Below, in pieces: positions 43,748-52,061 of a stretch of DNA of 64,000 bases (position 1 is its first letter; each line of letters opens with the position of its first letter). The stretch is from Microvirga ossetica. Its GTDB lineage: Bacteria > Pseudomonadota > Alphaproteobacteria > Rhizobiales > Beijerinckiaceae. The stretch spans positions 1,821,501 through 1,885,500 of the forward strand of contig NZ_CP016616.1 of NCBI RefSeq assembly GCF_002741015.1, given 5' to 3'. Made by a program: the position numbers and the translations under genes. The notes beneath the pieces were generated by a model, which saw only the letters and a program-made list of their open reading frames with translations, did not search any database and had not been told where the DNA came from.

Positions 43748-45184
43748 GTGCATTTGCGACGGCTCGTTGTCATCTCCAATCGCGTAGCTATCCCGGACGC
43801 CACCGGAAAAGCTGCTGCAGGAGGCTTAGCCGTGGCCCTGCACGAGGCCTTTCAAGCCTACCAGGGGCTGTGGTTCGGCTGGAGCGGCAAGGTTGCAGCC
43901 CATCCGGCGGTCCATCCCAAGATCATCGATAAGGGACAGGTGCAGTATGCTGTCATGGACCTGACATCGCTCGATCGACAGGAGTACTATAACGGCTTCG
44001 CCAACCGGGCGCTCTGGCCCATCATGCATTATCGGATTGGCCTGTCCGAGTTCTCGCGGGCTGACTACGCAGGATACTTGCGGGTCAATCGGAGCTTCGC
44101 CAGTGCACTGGCCCATCTGATCCAGCCTCACGATCTTGTCTGGGTTCACGACTATCACCTTATCCCCCTCGCGAGCGAGTTGCGGGCTGTCGGCATCACA
44201 AACCCGATCGGGTACTTTCATCACATTCCCTGGCCTGCTCCTGAGGTTTTTGGAGCTCTTCCAGGCAGTACAGAGCTCCTGCGCGTCATCCCGGACTATG
44301 ATCTTGTGGGCGTGCAGACAGAGCGGGATGCCGACAACCTCAGACGCAGCCTCGTCCAGGAACTTGGCGCAATCCACCGCAGGGCAGATCTCCTCGACGT
44401 CGGAAGCCGACGAGTCCGCATCAAAAGCGCTCCAATCGGCATTGACGTCAATGGGTTCCAGCAAGCAGCCCAACGCTCCGGCTCGACCCGGCTTCTGAAG
44501 CAGACGATTGCGGGTCTGGGGTCCCGCAAGCTGATCATCGGGGTTGACCGGCTGGATTACTCAAAAGGCATTCCTGAGCGCATGGAGGCTTTCGAGCGTT
44601 TTCTGGTCAGCCATCCGGATCAGCGGGGACGGGTGACCTATCTGCAGATTGCCCCAACAAGCCGCAGCGAAGTGCCCGAGTACGCAACCCTCAGCCGAGA
44701 CGTGAATGAGACGCTGGGGCGGATCAACGGCTCCTTGGGTGAGCCTGGCTGGGTGCCGATCCACTATGTGACGAGCACCTATTCTCGCGCGGTCCTTGCT
44801 CGCCTTTATCGGCTGGCCCGGGTCGGGCTCGTGACCCCCATGCGCGATGGGATGAATCTCGTGGCCAAAGAATACGTGGCGGCTCAGGACCCGCAGGATC
44901 CCGGTGTTCTCATTCTGTCGAAATTTGCCGGGGCTGCTGAGGAGCTCACCGATGCACTCATCGTCAACCCGAACGACAAGGTCGAAGTGGCGGAGGCGAT
45001 TCAGCACGCGCTGCACATGAGCCGGGAGGAGCGGGTTGCTCGCTGGCAGGCGATGCTGAAGATTCTTTGGAATTCCGATGTCTCACGGTGGGCGGCGGCA
45101 TTTATCAGGGATCTGGCCGCCAACAAGTCAAGCAGAGCCCGCGGCAGAATGGTGCTGGCCAAGAAAGGGAGTGATGATCCCTAG
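43748..45184 (+). CDS. otsA: Trehalose-6-phosphate synthase (GT20)
   Basis: 478 residues from GTG 43748, with AGGAGGA six bases upstream; the frame is open to 43598 but upstream codons are not conserved. Conserved blocks: RRLVVISNRVAIP, WFGWSGKV, LVWVHDYHLIPLA, GVDRLDYSKGIPERMEAFER and TPMRDGMNLVAKEYVA, covering UDP-glucose and glucose-6-phosphate binding. It makes trehalose-6-phosphate in the cytoplasm. No otsB phosphatase is nearby. It marks the change from EPS genes to the unrelated right half; trehalose and EPS both serve desiccation tolerance, which may be why they travel together. Confidence 0.95.
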   Translation: MHLRRLVVISNRVAIPDATGKAAAGGLAVALHEAFQAYQGLWFGWSGKVAAHPAVHPKIIDKGQVQYAVMDLTSLDRQEYYNGFANRALWPIMHYRIGLSEFSRADYAGYLRVNRSFASALAHLIQPHDLVWVHDYHLIPLASELRAVGITNPIGYFHHIPWPAPEVFGALPGSTELLRVIPDYDLVGVQTERDADNLRRSLVQELGAIHRRADLLDVGSRRVRIKSAPIGIDVNGFQQAAQRSGSTRLLKQTIAGLGSRKLIIGVDRLDYSKGIPERMEAFERFLVSHPDQRGRVTYLQIAPTSRSEVPEYATLSRDVNETLGRINGSLGEPGWVPIHYVTSTYSRAVLARLYRLARVGLVTPMRDGMNLVAKEYVAAQDPQDPGVLILSKFAGAAEELTDALIVNPNDKVEVAEAIQHALHMSREERVARWQAMLKILWNSDVSRWAAAFIRDLAANKSSRARGRMVLAKKGSDDP

Positions 45185-45736
45185 GAGCCAACCACGAAGT
45201 GTCGTGGGATCTGTCGCAGCTCATTCTTTCCGACCACGGGGCATGGCCAGCGCATGCATATCCATTATTGAATGCTGTAGGTCGGCACCGGCTACAGTGC
45301 CTCGATACTGATCTTCGCAGAACCTGGCGGTGACCAGTACCGCTACCTGCCCAGCCGTCTAGTAGCAGGGCACCTGAAATCGGCGAAGCGGGTATTGGTG
45401 TAACCTCTCCCAACTCACGTGACATCCCAACCACGTGAGCATCTCGTTCTGTGTTAAACTCGGACCTTGGAGGAGATCACGATGGTTGAAGTCTCCCGAG
45501 CGTATCGGAAAGATCGACCGTGAACACGGTCAAAGCCTGGATTTCCGAAGGCAGAGGCCCGACAATTTCAATACTGGAGACGTACAGCACCTCAAGCAGC
45601 CGCATCCCCAGGGTCGCGATCTTTCAAGGCACTGCATCACACTCGCGGTTGCCGATAAGAGCCCTCCTGCGCCCACCGGAAACTTTCCATGCGGAGAGGT
45701 GTCGATCCAAAAGATATCGCCGGTTTCCTGCACGTC
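45185..45736. other. Intergenic stretch with a CACGTG hairpin
   Basis: No supported gene. CTCACGTG (45414-45421) and CACGTGAG (45432-45439) form an 8 bp perfect inverted repeat with a 10 base loop. A ribosome-binding-site-like GGAGGAG precedes an ATG at 45482 that is followed by only 13 codons, perhaps the start of a lost gene. Confidence 0.4.
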
Positions 45737-46477
45737 CTATGCCGCAGGCACGATCACACCGGTTTGTCCGCTTGCTGCAAGCGATCTGCTGACCATCCCC
45801 GACATCGTCATGTCTTTGACGAAAGACCTTACGAACCGAGCAGCAGTAGGTTTCAACACACTGACGCCCATCGCCTGCGGGATCGTCATGAAGGGTTCCA
45901 CCATCACCTCGAACGCCGGATGCTCCGCCGCCACTTTCTGCATAGCTTGACGTACCCCGCCAAGGCCGTCGAGTTCACCTGCATCGAGAGACGAAACCGC
46001 ATCTCCAAAGCTGGAGAAGCGGATGAGATTGCCTCCCTGACCAGTACGTGTGAGATGCAGCTCGTATGCGCTTCCTTTCACGACCCCGATCTTTAATTGC
46101 TGCCTGTCGACATCGCCGGGCGTCAGAGCCGCCGAGCCTCGGCGGAGGAGATAAGCCCCTTCGATCAATACGTATGGATCGCTATACGCAATTTGCTCGG
46201 CCCGTTTGGGATCAACGGCCAGAAAGCAGACGTCCCATTCATCAGATCCAGCACCGTCGGACACCGCTTCCGCCTTATCGTAGTGCCGAAATCGGATAGG
46301 GAGATCGAGCCGCTGGGCGAGTTCCCGTGCCAAGTCCACCGACACGCCGCTCGGAGTGTCGTCCGAAGGACCTCGGCGTACGAGAACCACGTTGCCGTGG
46401 TTTAATGCGCATCGCAGGGTTCCCGATGGTGCGAACTCCTGCCGCAGAAGATCGAGATCATAATCGGGCTGTGCCAT
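45737..46477 (-). CDS. Periplasmic-binding-protein-fold protein without signal peptide
   Basis: 246 residues from Met 46477 (MAQPDYDLDLLRQEFAPSGT). It has the SBP_bac_3 (amino-acid-binding) fold: GVSVDLARELAQRLDLPIRF, DVCFLAVDPKRAEQIAYSDP and the second-lobe IGVVKGSAYELHLTR. No hydrophobic signal sequence precedes it, even from the longer start at 46528, so it is probably a cytosolic sensor or enzyme-associated ligand binder rather than a transporter component; no permease is adjacent. It ends the series rubredoxin, reductase, cupin, SBP on the minus strand. Confidence 0.8.
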   Translation of the reverse strand: MAQPDYDLDLLRQEFAPSGTLRCALNHGNVVLVRRGPSDDTPSGVSVDLARELAQRLDLPIRFRHYDKAEAVSDGAGSDEWDVCFLAVDPKRAEQIAYSDPYVLIEGAYLLRRGSAALTPGDVDRQQLKIGVVKGSAYELHLTRTGQGGNLIRFSSFGDAVSSLDAGELDGLGGVRQAMQKVAAEHPAFEVMVEPFMTIPQAMGVSVLKPTAARFVRSFVKDMTMSGMVSRSLAASGQTGVIVPAA

Positions 46478-46509
46478 TCCGTCTTCCTTCGGACACCTTA
46501 TGTATATGA

Positions 46510-47250
46510 TTAGATGGATTGCATCCAATCGTCTTCACGTGGAAACTGCGTGACCATGACCTCGACGCCGCTTTCCCCCGCCATCAGTATGGGAGCCTCA
46601 TCCTTCGCGTGCACGAAGACCAACGAGTACGGCGTGTAAGTTTCCCCGTCGAGAAGAAGCGATCCGTTGAGGACGATCAGATATTGTCCGCCAGATTCGC
46701 TTGGGTCGGGAGCCTGAGCCGTCATGGAAGGGCCGAGACGTATGACCTTGACGTTCATTCCATCGTCGCCAGGTTGTTCCTCAACAACGGTATCGATGGA
46801 AACCGTCGTGCGATCACGAAGGACTGGTTCAATGGAAAGCGCGACGGGAAGCGAGACACGGTGCCGCCGCTTGGTCGGCTTCAGCTTTTCGCGGACGTTC
46901 GGAGTCGTGAGGTACACCAGGCCCGCATCCGTCCTGCTGCGCAGGGTCAGATAGGACAGCCCTTGCGCTCCGGCGATCAAAGGGCCGTAGCCGGTGTGGT
47001 GATCGGCGTAGTGGACGGTGACAAGATGCACCTGATCGCGCCCGATGGTGCCGCTGCCTGCGATGAAGACCTGGAACTGGTCGACGATGTGAAAATGCGA
47101 ATCCAGCTTCTGGTGCGCATTCAAGTCCAGGCGAAATGCCTGCGGATCGGGCGTCGCGATATCCGAATTCTTGCCGAAGAGGTTGATTTTCCAGGATTGT
47201 CCCCGGCGAAAGCGTTTTGGCTCGTTCTCGGCATATGAGCTTGCCTTCAT
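46510..47250 (-). CDS. Cupin-fold protein
   Basis: 246 residues from Met 47250, with AGGAGGAAGAGC directly upstream. Two cupin-like halves: the first has DSHFHIVDQFQVFIAGSGTI and HYADHHTGYGPL, with several His that could bind a metal; the second has GQYLIVLNGSLLLDG and SLVFVHAKDEAP. No specific enzyme family is recognised. It lies between the reductase and the SBP-like gene, so a small-molecule oxidative pathway is likely. A ring-cleaving dioxygenase-like or sensory function are both possible. Confidence 0.65.
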   Translation of the reverse strand: MKASSYAENEPKRFRRGQSWKINLFGKNSDIATPDPQAFRLDLNAHQKLDSHFHIVDQFQVFIAGSGTIGRDQVHLVTVHYADHHTGYGPLIAGAQGLSYLTLRSRTDAGLVYLTTPNVREKLKPTKRRHRVSLPVALSIEPVLRDRTTVSIDTVVEEQPGDDGMNVKVIRLGPSMTAQAPDPSESGGQYLIVLNGSLLLDGETYTPYSLVFVHAKDEAPILMAGESGVEVMVTQFPREDDWMQSI

Positions 47251-47285
47251 GCTCTTCCTCCTGTTGTGCCGTTTGCCGCCTCGGA

Positions 47286-48494
47286 TCAATGGCGAGGCGG
47301 AGGGAATTCCACATCCAACGCCGTTGCAAGCGTGTCGCGATCCGTTCCAATCAAATCCTGCAGCCTTATGAACTGTCGTGCCGCATTGACGGATTGCACG
47401 GATACGAGCCGGCCATCTTTCAAGCCGAGAACCGAGAAGGCGCCGCTCACGGGGCCTTTCAGGACTGCCTCAGTCTCGGATTTGTGGATATCGCCCGCCA
47501 TCTGGATCTGAATCTCGGCCTGATGAGACCAGTATCGCGGGATGCGCTGCGGCGGCACGGGAGCGCATGCGACCGCGGCTGCGGCGATTTTGGCCTGGTC
47601 CTGACCGGGGTTGACGGCTTCATAACGAATATGACGGCCGAGATCTGCATTGAACCATGCCGCGCAGTCACCAATCGCGTAGACCGCGTGATTGTCGGTC
47701 CGTCCTTGGTCAGAGGCCAGAATTCCGTTCTTCACCGATAATCCTGCGCGACGCGCAAGATGATCGTTCGGGACAACGCCGATCGCCGCGACGACGAGAT
47801 CTGCCTCGATCAATTCGCCGTTGCCAAGGATAACCATATCGATGTTCCGGTCGTTGTCGCGCCGAATGGACGCGACAGGCGAATCCAACTTCACCTCCAG
47901 GCCTCTAGCCTGATGGCGATCGAGGAGATAGCCAGCCATCGAGCGGCTTACCGTCCGCTCCATCAGTCGCTCGCCGGCCTCCACGAGAGTGGTGCGTATC
48001 CCCTTGGCAACGGCCAAGGCCGCGACCTCAAGGCCGATCAGCCCGCCGCCGATGACAGCCAGCGACCGGGCGCGCGACAAACGATTGCTCAGGCGGACGA
48101 AATCGTCGTGTGTCCTTAGGTAGAATGCAGCGCCTTGAGAATCGACCTCCAGCGGCAGCCGTCGCGGCTCGGCGCCACAGGCGAATACAAGCGTGTCATA
48201 CTCATATCGCCGGCCGTCGGATGCAATTGCATGCCGGCTCTCGACATCAACGTCGGCAATCGTCGTGCCGCGATCGAGATCGATCCGGTTCGTTTTATAG
48301 AAGTTCTCCGGGCGCAGGAGTGCCGGCGAATATTCTGCAACGGACAGCGCCTCTTTGGACAGCGGCGGGCGATGGTAGGGCATAGTCTCCTCATTGCTCA
48401 CGACCGTGACCACGCCCTCATAGCCGAACCCGCGCAAGGCAGCCGCTGCGGCGATGCCGGAATGGGATGCACCAAGGATCAACACGCCTGACAT
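47286..48494 (-). CDS. FAD-dependent ferredoxin/rubredoxin reductase
   Basis: 402 residues from Met 48494 (MSGVLILGASHSGIAAAAAL, the FAD-binding Rossmann G-x-x-x-S-G). Further blocks are PYHRPPLSKEAL, a second nucleotide site SLAVIGGGLIGLEVAALA for NAD(P)H, YAIGDCAAWF and a C-terminal reductase domain. This is the architecture of BphA4/PdR-type reductases. The adjacent rubredoxin is the obvious electron acceptor; the final oxygenase or cupin partner is not certain. Confidence 0.88.
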   Translation of the reverse strand: MSGVLILGASHSGIAAAAALRGFGYEGVVTVVSNEETMPYHRPPLSKEALSVAEYSPALLRPENFYKTNRIDLDRGTTIADVDVESRHAIASDGRRYEYDTLVFACGAEPRRLPLEVDSQGAAFYLRTHDDFVRLSNRLSRARSLAVIGGGLIGLEVAALAVAKGIRTTLVEAGERLMERTVSRSMAGYLLDRHQARGLEVKLDSPVASIRRDNDRNIDMVILGNGELIEADLVVAAIGVVPNDHLARRAGLSVKNGILASDQGRTDNHAVYAIGDCAAWFNADLGRHIRYEAVNPGQDQAKIAAAAVACAPVPPQRIPRYWSHQAEIQIQMAGDIHKSETEAVLKGPVSGAFSVLGLKDGRLVSVQSVNAARQFIRLQDLIGTDRDTLATALDVEFPPPRH

Positions 48495-48520
48495 TGCAAT
48501 CACCAACTCGATGCCGACAG

Positions 48521-48733
48521 TTAACCTACGACAATCATGTCGAACTCACTCTTGCGAGCACCGCATTCCGGGCACATCCAGTCATCCGGCACATCTTCCC
48601 AACGGGTTCCCGGCGCCACGCCACCATCGGGATCGCCCAGCGACTCGTCATATCGAAAGCCGCACAGAACGCATTCCCAGATCCGTAAGCCGCCTTTGCG
48701 CGCAACGTCCTCCGACGCGTCAATCACCTGCAC
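48521..48733 (-). CDS. Rubredoxin
   Basis: 70 residues with both iron-ligating knuckles: WECVLCGFRYDESLGDPDGG (C-x2-C) and WEDVPDDWMCPECGARKSEF (C-P-x-C-G). The 17-residue N-terminal extension before the first knuckle is a little longer than the minimal fold. It carries single electrons from the reductase encoded 26 bp downstream. Cytoplasmic. Confidence 0.93.
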   Translation of the reverse strand: MQVIDASEDVARKGGLRIWECVLCGFRYDESLGDPDGGVAPGTRWEDVPDDWMCPECGARKSEFDMIVVG

Positions 48734-48851
48734 CTCCCGGGATGAATTTAGTTGAATTGAGGCTATGGCGTATGCTCTGTTATCGCCAGATGTTCTGCAT
48801 GACTATCAGACATAGCAAACCGGCATATCGGTCTCAGGGTGAGGAACGGCG

Positions 48852-49748
48852 ATGGACATACGCCAGCTGAGTTATTTCGTCCGCGTTGCCGAACTTGGCA
48901 GTTTCAGTCGTGCATCCACCTTCCTTCACGTGGCTCAGCCCGCTCTCAGCAGGCAGATCCACAACCTCGAAGTGGAGTTGAAGGAGCGGCTTCTGATCCG
49001 CAACGGCAGAGGGGTCGAGCCAACCGAGGCTGGCGAGCGGCTTTTGAGCAATGCGCGCGGTATTCTCCGGCTCATCGAGCGCACTTATGAGGATATCGAG
49101 AATGCGCGAACCGGCAAGTCCGGCAAGGTAGCGATCGGCCTGCCGGCAACAATCTCGGTCGCGATCGCAACCGCTCTCATTCGCCGTTTGCGGGAAGAAC
49201 TGTCGGATGCCCAGGTCACATTGGTCCATGGACGTTCCAGCCAGTTGCAGGAGTGGCTGTTGTCGGGGCGTCTCGACATGGTGATCATGTTCGACGCGCC
49301 CTCTTCCCCAATGCTCGAGGTCACCGATCTCGTTGAAGAATCGCTCTATTTGGTCGGTGCGGAGGGAGCCTTCGACGATGTCGGACCGGTGCCGCTAGAG
49401 GCCTTGGCTTCCCTGCCGATGATCGTCGCATGCCGGCCCAATAGCACGAGGGTCCTGCTCGATTCCGAGTTGGCGCGCCTTGGCCAGAAGTTGAACCTTG
49501 TCTTCGAACTCGATCCCCTCGATACGATGTTCGACCTCGCCCGGGATGGGTTTGGCTTCACCGTGGCATCGATCCGTACAATGGAATCCAAGGGCGCAGG
49601 GGCAGGCCTTGCCGTGCGGAAAATCGTCGGGCCGGAACTGGTCCTTGCCATTCAGCTTGTCCAGCCCGCGCGCCGGGTCAACAACAGGCTACAGGAGGCC
49701 GCCTTCCGTATCCTCAAGGATCTCAGCCTCAAGCTTCTGCGTAAATAG
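48852..49748 (+). CDS. LysR-type transcriptional regulator
   Basis: 298 residues: N-terminal winged helix (MDIRQLSYFVRVAELGSFSR, then VAQPALSRQIHNLEVELKER) and a periplasmic-binding-like effector domain. It reads divergently from the rubredoxin-reductase-cupin-SBP series with 118 bp between them, the standard layout for a LysR regulator controlling its neighbour. The effector is unknown but probably a small aromatic or organic acid. Confidence 0.92.
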   Translation: MDIRQLSYFVRVAELGSFSRASTFLHVAQPALSRQIHNLEVELKERLLIRNGRGVEPTEAGERLLSNARGILRLIERTYEDIENARTGKSGKVAIGLPATISVAIATALIRRLREELSDAQVTLVHGRSSQLQEWLLSGRLDMVIMFDAPSSPMLEVTDLVEESLYLVGAEGAFDDVGPVPLEALASLPMIVACRPNSTRVLLDSELARLGQKLNLVFELDPLDTMFDLARDGFGFTVASIRTMESKGAGAGLAVRKIVGPELVLAIQLVQPARRVNNRLQEAAFRILKDLSLKLLRK

Positions 49749-49759
49749 CCGCGGATCGT

Positions 49760-51031
49760 CTACCGGTCGTCGCGGCTGAGCCCGGATCCGAACTGCTTCG
49801 CCGAAAGCAGAAATACCAGTGCCACGAGCAGCATGATGCCTCCGCTCGCGACGGCCGGCACGGTCAAGCGAAACAGGTCCGAGGCGAATCCAAGCATCAG
49901 TGCGCCGAGCGAGGGACTGGCCCGGAAGAGCAGGCCATGAACACTGAGAGCCCGCCCGCGCATAGGCGGCGGAGCGCGTAGCTGGACAAAGGTCTGTGTT
50001 CCAATGAGGGCGAGCGAGGTGAAAAACCCCATTGCCATCGCGCAGGACGACAGAAGCCAGGAATGCGGGGCAAGGGCAAAGCCAATGACGGCGAACGCCG
50101 AGAGTAGCCAGGATAGGATGATCTGCTGCGGAAGGCGGCTCGTGACAAGGTAGGTCCCCATGCTAAACCCGGCCAGGATTGACCCCAGGGCCATCGTCGA
50201 TGTCAGAACGGCGAGCCCCGTGGCAGCCTGAGAGAAGTGCTCGGCAGCGAACGCTGGAAGCATTTCCGCAACGGAACGGATTGTGACGCCCCCAATCAGC
50301 AGCAGGAACAACATGACACGCATGCCGCGATCGGCGATCAGATAGCGAAAGCCGGCAACGATGTCGGCGAGCACGTTTCGGCCAAAGGCCCGCTCGGTGT
50401 TCCGAACCGTCGCGATGACGCCGAGCGTTGCAACGAAAATGGCCGTGACGATGGCGTTCAGTAGGAAGACCCAGGCTACATCGAAATGCACGACCATCAA
50501 TCCTGCAATGGCAGGCCCGACCAACCTTGCAAGATTGACGTTCATGGAATTGATGGCGACCGCGGCGGGAATATCCTCCCACGCCACAAGCTCCTGGACG
50601 AGCGCCAAGCGTGCGGGCTGGCTCAACGCAATCACGCAACCCTGCAGTGCAACGAGAGCGATCAGCATGGTGAGGCTCAAAAAGCCGCAGACGATCAGGA
50701 TTGTCATGAGAGCCGCGACAGCCGTGAGGACGGCCTGACAGATCCGGTTGAGCCTCAGCGTATCCCATCGATCTGCCGCCGCTCCGGCGAAAGGCCCGAT
50801 AAAGAGGGTCGGCAGCAGGTCCGCCGCCGCGAGGATTCCGAGCCAGAACGTCGATTCCGTCATGTTCCAGACAAGGAGGCTGCAGCCGATCCTCTGCATC
50901 CACGTGCCGAGGAGCGACACGCAGTTGCCTGCCGAATAGATCGCGAACTGGCCGCTCGTCAGTAGCCGAACGATCGGCGAACCACCAAGTCTCGTGCCTA
51001 GCCTTCGCAGAAGCTTTTTAAGTCGAGGCAT
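49760..51031 (-). CDS. MFS transporter (MFS_3/EntS-like)
   Basis: 423 residues from Met 51031, which overlaps the preceding dehydrogenase stop by 14 bases; 12 predicted membrane helices. SGQFAIYSAGNCVSLLGTWM and GPFAGAAADRWDTLRLNRIC are typical of the MFS_3 exporter group (EntS-like), with a long central loop and a SAKQFGSGLSRDDR tail. It is likely a proton-driven exporter; the substrate is unknown. It follows the D-2-hydroxyacid dehydrogenase in one operon. Confidence 0.88.
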   Translation of the reverse strand: MPRLKKLLRRLGTRLGGSPIVRLLTSGQFAIYSAGNCVSLLGTWMQRIGCSLLVWNMTESTFWLGILAAADLLPTLFIGPFAGAAADRWDTLRLNRICQAVLTAVAALMTILIVCGFLSLTMLIALVALQGCVIALSQPARLALVQELVAWEDIPAAVAINSMNVNLARLVGPAIAGLMVVHFDVAWVFLLNAIVTAIFVATLGVIATVRNTERAFGRNVLADIVAGFRYLIADRGMRVMLFLLLIGGVTIRSVAEMLPAFAAEHFSQAATGLAVLTSTMALGSILAGFSMGTYLVTSRLPQQIILSWLLSAFAVIGFALAPHSWLLSSCAMAMGFFTSLALIGTQTFVQLRAPPPMRGRALSVHGLLFRASPSLGALMLGFASDLFRLTVPAVASGGIMLLVALVFLLSAKQFGSGLSRDDR

Positions 51032-52001
51032 CGACGGGCATGTTGACGACCCGGTCGGGTCTGCCATCGAGAAATGCCGCGATCAAACGAATGGCGTCCC
51101 CGTAATAAGTGCCCAGCATTTCACGGGTGAAATAGCCGAGATGCGGCGTCATGACGACGTTCGGCAGGCTGCGGAAAGGGTGATCCACGGGCAGAGGCTC
51201 CTGCTCGTAGACGTCGAGACCGGCACCGGCGATCGACCCCGCCCGCAACACGTCGATCAGGGCCGTTTCGTCGACGATGGCGCCCCGCGCGGTGTTGACC
51301 AGGAAGGCGGTCGGCTTCATGGCGCGCAACTCGGGTGCGCCGACGATACCGCGCGTGCGGTCGCCCAAGGCGAGATGGATCGTCACCACATCGCTTGTGG
51401 CGAACAGTTCCTCCTTCGAGAAGCGGCGGGCGCCGGCAGCTTCAGCCTGCTCATCGGTCATGTTCTGGCTCCAGGCCTGAATCGACATGCCGAACACCCT
51501 CCCGATCTCGGCGACCCGGCGACCGAGACCGCCGAGACCAAGGATGCCGAGAGTCTTTCCTCCCAGCGCGGTCCCTGCCTGGTTCTGCCACCCTCCGTCC
51601 CTCATCGACCGATCTTCGGATGGGATGTGGCGGGCGAGAGCCAAAATGAGCCCCCAGACGAGTTCAGCGACGCCGCCACTTCCGGCTCCCCCGACCGGCG
51701 TATTGGAGACCATGATGCCGCGGGCAGCCGCCGCGGCGACATCGACCGTATCGTATCGCTTGCCCGTCACGACGATGTATTTGAGACGCGGAAGGCGCTC
51801 GATGAGCGATGCCGGTATCGGCATGCGCTCCCGCAGAGTGCAGATGATATCGAAGTCGGCGAGTTCCCTCGCCGCCTCCTCCGGCACGGAAAGTGGCTTG
51901 CCGAACACGGCCACGTTGGCACGAGCCTTCAGAGGCTCCCAATCCGCAACCGTTTGAGAGACGCCGATATAGTCGTCCAGAACGGCGATGTTCAACCTCA
52001 T
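51018..52001 (-). CDS. D-2-hydroxyacid dehydrogenase (NAD-dependent)
   Basis: 327 residues: catalytic/NAD domain LGILGLGGLGRRVAEIGRVF (G-x-G-x-x-G), NTARGAIVDETALID (catalytic Arg region), GAGLDVYEQEPL (Glu) and TPHLGYFTREM (His). Family members reduce 2-keto acids or act on phosphoglycerate and related substrates. It starts 60 bp after the ABC binding-protein gene on the same strand, so the product of transport may be its substrate. Confidence 0.9.
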   Translation of the reverse strand: MRLNIAVLDDYIGVSQTVADWEPLKARANVAVFGKPLSVPEEAARELADFDIICTLRERMPIPASLIERLPRLKYIVVTGKRYDTVDVAAAAARGIMVSNTPVGGAGSGGVAELVWGLILALARHIPSEDRSMRDGGWQNQAGTALGGKTLGILGLGGLGRRVAEIGRVFGMSIQAWSQNMTDEQAEAAGARRFSKEELFATSDVVTIHLALGDRTRGIVGAPELRAMKPTAFLVNTARGAIVDETALIDVLRAGSIAGAGLDVYEQEPLPVDHPFRSLPNVVMTPHLGYFTREMLGTYYGDAIRLIAAFLDGRPDRVVNMPVDAST

Positions 52002-52061
52002 CGGATTCCTTCAATTCCACCATTGACCGATCTTCAGCAGTCCTCAGACGAGCGTAGCGCC

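Noticed and set aside
45435..45950. 171-codon plus-strand ORF
   Set aside because: Its second half is the antisense of the SBP-fold gene and its first half has no family features.
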